This document shows, one piece after another, positions 59,001 to 64,000 of a stretch of 64,000 nt of DNA; positions within the stretch are counted from its first letter, which is position 1, and each line of letters opens with the position of its first letter. Source of the stretch: Hirundichthys speculiger (Eukaryota > Chordata > Actinopteri > Beloniformes > Exocoetidae); assembly GCA_018398805.1 (NCBI GenBank), contig JAGFBZ010001918.1, positions 98,849 to 162,848 on the forward strand. The letters are read 5' to 3'. The translations under genes were made by a program, and so were the position numbers. The notes beneath the pieces are model-generated. The model was not told the DNA's origin, did no database searches, and saw nothing but the letters and a program-made list of their open reading frames with translations.

Positions 59001-59409
59001 GACACTGGGCGTGGCACGCGGCCCCCCATTCCAGTATCGAGCCTGAGGACCAAGCGATGCGTGGATCATGCTGGACAAACCAGGGGAGCCCCAGGACGAC
59101 CGGAACCAGAGGTGAGGTGATGATGTAGAACCGGCGCTGCTCGATGTGGTTGCCGGCGATGATGAGGGTGACGAGGCGGGTGCGCTGTGTCACGCTGGCC
59201 AGACGGCGTTCATCGAGCGCGAACGCCTCCAGTGGTTGCTCCAGGTGTTCCAGGGGGATGCCGGCCTGAGCAGCGAATTCAGCGTCCATAAAACACTCGT
59301 CGGCCCCTGAGTCGAGGAGCGCCCCAATGGTGATCCGCTGGTCCAACCAGGCCAGGCTGACGCTCACGAGCCGGGACTCAGGACGACGGGAGCAAGACAA
59401 ACGGCTCAA
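55954..59409 (-). pseudogene. Retrotransposon pol, frame-broken
   Basis: Domains in order on the minus strand: aspartic protease (ALLDSGADECFM, catalytic Asp at 59,313-59,311); reverse transcriptase with DLGEVFSK and RPYDCAINL near the start, [24 protein letters not shown] and [10 protein letters not shown] (58,366-58,355 for YLDD); RNase H (VEVDASDTGLGAVLSQ, ELLAVVAALEEWRHWL, WTDHKNLTYI); integrase (HPGVHRTF of the zinc-binding domain, [10 protein letters not shown] with the first Asp, VVSDRV with the second, [14 protein letters not shown] with the Glu); and a chromodomain ([15 protein letters not shown]) at about 56,300-56,120. These catalytic residues are present but spread over all three frames, with changes near 58,980, 58,730, 58,590, 58,480, 58,430, 58,250, 57,960, 57,320, 57,000 and elsewhere. 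The last ~43 codons and the stop (55,954) lie inside the 3' LTR. Confidence 0.93.
56084..56098 (-). other. Polypurine tract
   Basis: On the minus strand GTGGAGGGGGGGGTAC abuts the 3' LTR. A purine-rich run at this place primes plus-strand DNA synthesis. Confidence 0.85.
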
Positions 59410-60554
59410 CAGGATCCCCCGTCGTCCTGGTGAGCCTGACCTTTTGGCCGGTTGGGGCAGGTTCGAATGAGATGTCCTCTCTGCCCGCAGTATAAACAGA
59501 GCCCAGCCCTGAACCGGGCCTCCCGTTCAGCGGGCGGAAGCCGGGTCCGACCCAACTGCATCGGCTCCTCTCCCGTAGCAGTCTGGTGTGAGGGGCGTGG
59601 TTCCACGGCTGGGAGTGTTAGGTGGACCGGGAGTCGGTCTGAAGAGCGGGGAGCGGACGGCGGGGAGGAGATCGGCGCTGGTTCTGCTCCCGCTTCTTTC
59701 CTGGAGCCGACCATCAATCCGTATAGCGAGAGAGAGCAATCAGTTCATCCAGCGAGGTGGGCTCCTCCCGGGGTGGCGAGCTGATCTTTCACCGCCTCGC
59801 TGAGACCTCTCCGGAAACATCGCCCGCAGCGCCTGATCGTTCAACCGCTCTCCATCGCGGCTAAGCGGAACTCCACGGAGTAATCCGAGACCCGGCCGTT
59901 TGCCCTGCTGAAGCCGATTCAACCGGGCTCCGGGATCCTGGCCGCCGACCGGGTGATGAAACACCTTCCGGAGCTCTTTGGCAAAGTCCGTGTAATTGTG
60001 ACAGAACTGAGCCCCCATGGACCAGGAAGCGGTAGCCCACTGAGCCGCTCGACCCGTAAGGAGGTTTGTCATATATGCAATGCGAGCGGCGCTGGTGGAA
60101 AACATGCTGGGCTGATGATGAAACACCAGCTCGCATTGCATAATGAAGGTTGCGCAGTTCTCAAAATCTCCATCAAATGGTCGTGGGCTGGATAAACTGG
60201 GTTCTCGGGACGCCGGGGGCTGACGGACGCTTCCTCCGCAGAAGCGGTAACCTGGGCGGGACCCCTCCCGATGTCGGGTGCCGGCTGATCCGCCGGTGGG
60301 CTGGTAAGCGCCGCGGTGATCAGCTGGAGCTGGCGAAGCATCTCAGCCTGCTGACCGACCATCGCCAACTGCTGGGTGTTAAGGGTGTCGACGGCGGCCT
60401 GGAGGGGCTGAACCTGGTCCTGGAGCTCCTGTACCGCCGCGGAGGTCGTCTGCAGCTGTTGGGAGTGGGCTTGCGTCAGCTGCATCTGCTGGCATAAGGC
60501 GGCCTCAACCGGGCTGGTATGCGCACTGCCTGTGCCGGCTGGGGTCGTCGACAT
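59406..60554 (-). pseudogene. Retrotransposon gag, frame-broken
   Basis: It starts at ATG 60,554 (MSTTPAGTGSAHTS), only 13 bp from the LTR. The N-terminal part is Gln-rich with a coiled-coil look (about residues 20-75). A capsid-like segment follows (MQCELVFHHQPSMFSTSAAR, then LLTGRAAQWATASW), then a CCHC zinc knuckle [14 protein letters not shown] at 59,498-59,457 that would bind RNA. Frame changes occur near 60,180, 59,880, 59,820 and 59,770, so the knuckle frame is not continuous with the start. The end overlaps the pol frame, which is offset by -1, the arrangement used for gag-pol frameshifting in sushi-type elements. No classic slippery heptamer is evident. Confidence 0.88.
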
Positions 60555-60555
60555 G

Positions 60556-60565
60556 GCGAGTTCGT
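60556..60565 (-). other. Self-priming primer-binding site
   Basis: Minus-strand ACGAACTCGC, two bases inside the 5' LTR boundary. It is an exact 10-nt complement of GCGAGTTCGT at 60,940-60,931, just downstream of the predicted RNA start. No tRNA 3' end match is evident. Elements of the Tf1/sushi group prime DNA synthesis from the folded 5' end of their own RNA. Confidence 0.8.
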
Positions 60566-60567
60566 AC

Positions 60568-61150
60568 TGTTAGGGTTGGAGGATGACCCCAAAAGCACGA
60601 CACAAGCAAAGGCAGTTCAAAAGCCCAAAGGCAGAGTTTATTGAAGCTCGTAAAGTCAGATAATCGGAGCCGGCGCACCGGAGCTCCGACGGGGTATCCC
60701 GGAAAGTCCTCTCTTAAACCCCGGAGAAAGTCACTGGAGCGGTGAGGCTCGAAGTCGGGATCGGTCATAATAATTCCACAGGGAACGGTATCCACAGAGA
60801 TCCGGAATCGCCCAGGAAACGCCACTGGAAGCAAGTCACAGGTAAGTAATCCACACGAGGAATAAATCCAACAAGACGTGAGCGAGAACAAAACACAAGG
60901 GGACCACCACTACACAAGTGTACCATCAGAACGAACTCGCACTGAGGTTCAGGGATGCATGGTTTAAGTATCCTCCCAGATGAGCTGGCGACTGCAGGTG
61001 CGTGATGAGAGTGATGAGAATCAGGTGTGTAGGGGAGCGCGCCTCGCCAGCTCCCGGCGTCGGGCACGTAGCTCCCTGGCAGCGCTCTGAGAGGTGCTGG
61101 GCGTGTCCTGAGGGAGACTGGGCTGCAGCGTGGCAGGTGGAGACCCAACA
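60568..61150 (-). repeat. 5' LTR
   Basis: On the minus strand it starts TGTTGGGTCTCC and ends CCAACCCTAACA. A TATA-like ATACTTAAA (60,971-60,963) precedes a predicted RNA start near 60,941. AATAAA (60,642-60,637) is the poly(A) signal. The R region would be about 320 nt. Confidence 0.95.
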
Positions 61151-61155
61151 ACAGA

Positions 61156-61734
61156 AACAAAAGGAAATCCAAAATTTTGAATAAATAGTCTATTGGTTCG
61201 CTGACTCTTTCCACCCGTACCGTGAATGTTTAATAAATGCTTCATTAAGGGCACGAGAAAATATAATTGAGAATTTTGAGCACATTATATGTTTCTATTT
61301 TTGTGATGTTGATGAAAACATCACATTTTAAAGCAAAATAATGCAGAAAGCCAGTTAATTTCAAACGGTTTGCATACTTTTTCTTACCACTGTATAGGGG
61401 GAAAGAGAGGATGGTAAAGGCAGTTAGTCCCTGAATATTAATCCAAGAGTGTTTGTTCAATTTTGTAGTTACTGCACTTTTCTGTTTCCCTCCCATTCAA
61501 GTATTGCTCTGTCATTCCCATAACAGGTGCCTTCCTTTTGAACCGTTGCTGCTGAGCAGATTTTCTTTCAATCACTCTTACTGCATTTCTATACAACCTA
61601 GTTATCGTTTTACTGTTTTATTCTTAATACTTCGATTTATTCTTTGCACGGCAGTTTGTTCCGCTGTGGGAGTTTTGCGGAGTTTTATAAATAAAGTTGG
61701 TTTGATTAACATTTTATTTTGAAAAGCTGAAGCG
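61156..61734. other. Sequence between retrotransposon and putative promoter
   Basis: AT-rich. At about 61,365-61,396 GGTTTGCATACTTTTTCTTA then CCACTGTA resembles the end of a fish Tc1-like element. No gene is seen. Confidence 0.45.
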
Positions 61735-61888
61735 GAAATTGCCTTGTGTACTTCCGGTCTTTGCCGGCTGCTCTTGTAATGTAGCAGAAGCGTTTTCATT
61801 TTACCAAGAAGTAGACGCTTGTGAGCAGTTTTGTGAGCTTTAAACAAGCCAACGACACTACATGTTCACTGCGTTGAGATAAAACACG
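61735..61888 (+). promoter_or_regulatory. Putative PNPLA4 promoter and untranslated first exon
   Basis: AGCGGAAAT and ACTTCCGGT (about 61,750) are ETS/GABPA-type sites typical of TATA-less housekeeping promoters. About 130 bp downstream, ACACG|GTATGT at 61,889 is a good splice donor. The coding exon at 62,961 begins with an acceptor and has only 9 bp before its ATG, so an upstream untranslated exon is required. This is the best candidate, but the link is inferred. Confidence 0.4.
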
Positions 61889-62600
61889 GTATGTTCGAGT
61901 CGTTTAGCGATATTAGCGAGCTTTGCTGTTCTGTTTATAGAAGAAAAAAAATAAAACTGAAAAGCCTCATCAGTCATGAATACAACGTTAATATGACTTT
62001 GGAGCGTGAATACCATAAAGATATGAAGTATTATTAACATCGGCTTCTCAGTTAAGAACATTATTTAAAATAAGCAAATCAAAATCGTAAGGTAAAAGGA
62101 GAAGATCCGGTTTGAATCATGTTTCCATGTTTGTTCACCCCTCAATACATCCAGTTTAACCAACAAGGTCTTAAACAGCATCAGAATCCACCTAATGTTT
62201 TAATTAGTTTTATTTTATGCAATGTATAACTAATAAATAACTTGTGTTATTTTATGTGGTACATTTTTCCCTTCCTTTTATTTTTTTAACTATTTTTTTA
62301 TATTGTAAATTAAGCACAATAAGTAATATCATTTGTGTTTGGTAGATTATTTCTTTGCTGTATCAATGCTTCTTGGCAATACAGTATGTGGGTTGTGCCC
62401 ATGAAAGATTTGCAGAATCTTCTCTGCCAACGCCAAACAGGTTTTTTCTTCTTTTTTCTGTGTTGTTTGGTGGACTGGATGACTGAAGTCTGAGGGAAGA
62501 AGATATAATGAAAACAGCTTAAATGTACTAATTTAACAGCAGCCTCAGTAATGTGCGGATGAACCATACACAGCTACAACAGCTTGGCTCCTCCCCCTCA
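61889..62600 (+). other. Presumed first intron
   Basis: AT-rich with no coding signal. If the exon above is right, this is intron 1 up to 62,960. Confidence 0.4.
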
Positions 62601-62663
62601 TGCTGGTTACCAGTCTGGTCACACACTGATATGGGATGACGTCATCCCATTATTTAACCAGCA
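62601..62663. promoter_or_regulatory. CRE-centred palindrome
   Basis: ATGGGATGACGTCATCCCAT (62,631-62,650) is a perfect 20-bp palindrome with a full TGACGTCA CRE/ATF site at its centre. It is bracketed by inverted TGCTGGTTA (62,601-62,609) and TAACCAGCA (62,655-62,663). A CCAAT box (CAACCAATG) follows about 15 bp later. It lies about 320 bp before the PNPLA4 start codon and could act as a promoter or intronic enhancer. Confidence 0.5.
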
Positions 62664-62960
62664 TTTGTTGCAAATCAACCAATGTGGTTGTGTTGGCCAC
62701 TCTGGCACCATCAGCACATCCAGGCTGAACCTTGTAGTGTTTAGGTTGAGGTCAGGACTACGGACAGGGGGGACAAGAGTTGTCATCATGGAGAACAGAG
62801 TTTGGTACCCAGACTGTGGAGATCTGGGATTACCACTGATCGTGGAAGTTCATCTCGATAGAGATTGCCTCCAGTGATGACAAGCCTCATTTCTGCAGCG
62901 AGGGAGATCATCACACTGCCTCTACCTTGTTGTGCTCAGTTCATTTCACTCTCTGTGCAG

Positions 62961-63149
62961 GTTCTGAGGATGACAGTCCTGAACCTGTCATTTGCTGCTT
63001 GTGGTTTTATGGGGATTTACCACCTGGGTGCTGTGGGAGCCTTCCTCCGCCACGGGGACAAGCTGATGGGCTCTCTTGGAGCATGCGCCGGAGCTTCAGC
63101 TGGGGCGCTGGTGGCAGCTGTCATGATCACGGCTCCTGACAAACTAGAG
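62961..63149 (+). CDS. pnpla4: PNPLA4-like patatin-domain lipase, first coding exon
   Basis: An acceptor (CTCTCTGTGCAG) ends at 62,960. The start ATG is at 62,970, and 60 codons run to the donor GAG|GTAGCA at 63,149/63,150, phase 0. The peptide MTVLNLSFAACGFMGIYHLG continues with FLRHG and GACAGASAGALVAAV. CGFMG is the oxyanion-hole loop and GASAG holds the nucleophile Ser43 (codon 63,096-63,098) of the patatin Ser-Asp dyad. PNPLA4 (GS2) is a small patatin-family enzyme that hydrolyses triacylglycerol and retinyl esters and has transacylase activity. The lack of an N-terminal extension and the NLSFAACGF start favour PNPLA4 over PNPLA2/3. The catalytic Asp lies beyond the window. Confidence 0.92.
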
Positions 63150-63284
63150 GTAGCAGCCAGCACACTGGGATGGGTGGGATTTTTAACAATAATCAGCTTT
63201 ACTAAATGTACAGTATGTTTACTGATGGAAGGATCTGATTTGGGACACAGCCATGTTGTCTTCTAAACCATTTCTTTCTTTCAG
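63150..63284 (+). other. PNPLA4 intron
   Basis: A 135-bp GT...AG intron. Reading through it would add non-homologous residues and a stop, which supports splicing. Confidence 0.85.
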
Positions 63285-63379
63285 CACTGTAAAGAATTCA
63301 CGTACAGGTTTGCTGAAAGTGTGAGACGACAGACGTTTGGAGCCATCACACCAGGGTACAACTTCATGCTCACTCTAAG
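63285..63379 (+). CDS. pnpla4: PNPLA4-like lipase, second coding exon
   Basis: The acceptor TTTCTTTCTTTCAG ends at 63,284 and the donor AAG|GTAACC begins at 63,380. The exon is 95 bp, entering in phase 0 and leaving after two bases of an Arg codon. It encodes HCKEFTYRFAESVRRQTFG and then AITPGYNFMLTLR, which corresponds to the PNPLA4 segment after the nucleophile elbow (FTYKFAEEIRRQSFG in the mammalian protein). The remaining exons, with the catalytic Asp, should follow after 64,000. Confidence 0.92.
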
Positions 63380-64000
63380 GTAACCGCTTCCTAATTACTT
63401 CTGAAGAACTGAATGAAAGATCTTTGTTATGTAACAGCCATTGAAAAAAATACCACATTTCCATGTAGGTGTCTTGGAAAAATTGTGAAACAGTTCTGGA
63501 AAAAAAAAATGAACACAGAATGGAAAGATGTCCAAAATAGTTTACAGCGGGGATCAGTACCAGTTAGTGAGGAGTGGTCTTCTGCTGTTTTGTTCTGAAT
63601 TAATTAAAAAAAAAATTTTTTGTACTTTTTGTCTTACACGATCATCTTTCTTATCTCCAGTTGCCACGCTGTGCAAAATGTAAATACAAACAGAGGGAAA
63701 TTATTAGCAAATCTCATAAACCGGTAGGACAGAGAAAGCATCAGATGTTTAAACTGAGGAAGTGTAACATTGTAAAAAAAATGTAAAAAATATATATTTA
63801 TTTTTAATTTGACAGCATCACATATCACAAATGTCCCGCAGGGTTATGTTACCACTGTTCCATCCCTTTTATTGTTTTTGTCTAAGATTCAAGCTGTTGG
63901 ACTTCTGTGCTCATTACGGTCTGTCCATAACGAACACCATGTTCAAACATAAGAGTGTCCATGAATGCACGTGCCATCAGGACACTCTTGGGCGTAGATT
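63380..64000 (+). other. PNPLA4 intron, continuing out of the window
   Basis: Starts GTAACC. No segment matching the next PNPLA4 exon was found up to 64,000, so the intron exceeds 620 bp. Confidence 0.7.

Larger units (their letters stand above)
55503..61150 (-). mobile_element. Complete Ty3/gypsy chromodomain LTR retrotransposon (Tf1/sushi type)
   Basis: A 5,648-bp element on the minus strand, flanked by ACAGA at 55,498-55,502 and 61,151-61,155 (perfect 5-bp target duplication). Two LTRs of 581 and 583 bp differ by two substitutions and two one-base indels. In order from the right: 5' LTR, a 13-bp leader with primer site, gag, protease, reverse transcriptase, RNase H, integrase, chromodomain, polypurine tract and 3' LTR. 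The order RT-RH-IN identifies Ty3/gypsy, and the chromodomain and self-priming site identify the Tf1/sushi branch known in fish. The internal frames are broken repeatedly, so this copy is not coding-competent as read. Confidence 0.97.

Noticed and set aside
62865..63266. 133-codon unspliced frame as the full lipase product
   Set aside because: The part before 62,961 is intronic (acceptor at 62,960) and the part after 63,149 is intron; the PNPLA4 match continues at 63,285.
1..64000. CRISPR arrays, prophage, operons or integrons
   Set aside because: No regularly spaced direct repeats with unique spacers and no bacterial-type gene layout; splice sites, SINEs and LINEs show vertebrate nuclear DNA.

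Overview
This is a piece of vertebrate nuclear genome, almost certainly from a ray-finned fish and probably a percomorph. The grounds are AT-rich, gene-poor DNA, a PNPLA4-type gene with vertebrate exon/intron structure, and a mixture typical of teleosts: tRNA-headed SINEs, Tc1/mariner, hAT, PIF/Harbinger, L2-like and RTE-like LINEs, and a Ty3/gypsy chromodomain retrotransposon. There is no bacterial operon, CRISPR array, rRNA gene or convincing tRNA gene.

Layout. 1-24 kb is intergenic sequence with many dead or non-autonomous transposons: hAT at 5.77, 15.08, 18.05 and 19.77 kb (the last carrying a second hAT inside it), a pogo/Tigger-like element at 7.55 kb, L2- and jockey-like LINE pieces at 11.2-15.1 kb, and a Tc1-like element at 15.54 kb carrying a SINE. 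24-30.5 kb holds a solo LTR, a PIF/Harbinger element and a Tc1 element split by a hAT; these have recognisable ends and target duplications. 31.7-32.7 kb is a degenerate A/T array. 37.6-44.7 kb contains a second partial copy of the 19.77 kb hAT, a small foldback cluster, a 430-bp-arm inverted repeat enclosing a decayed unknown coding sequence, and a 952-bp foldback transposon. 46.6-47.9 kb is an RTE-like LINE on the minus strand. 52.6-53.0 kb has a MADF-domain reading frame with a good splice donor.

55,503-61,150 is a complete LTR retrotransposon on the minus strand. It has a 5-bp target duplication, nearly identical LTRs, gag, protease, reverse transcriptase, RNase H, integrase and chromodomain. 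Its primer site is complementary to the predicted 5' end of its own RNA, as in the self-priming Tf1/sushi group. Its frames are broken many times despite its apparent youth.

The only confident host gene is at the right edge: the first two coding exons of a PNPLA4-like patatin-domain lipid hydrolase (62,970-63,379, plus strand), with a possible untranslated first exon near 61.8 kb. The retrotransposon sits about 600 bp upstream of that putative promoter.

The best candidates for something undescribed are the acidic, repeat-containing decayed coding sequence within the 41.3-43.1 kb inverted repeat, the 43.7-44.7 kb foldback element with a promoter-like core, and the young but frame-broken self-priming retrotransposon.
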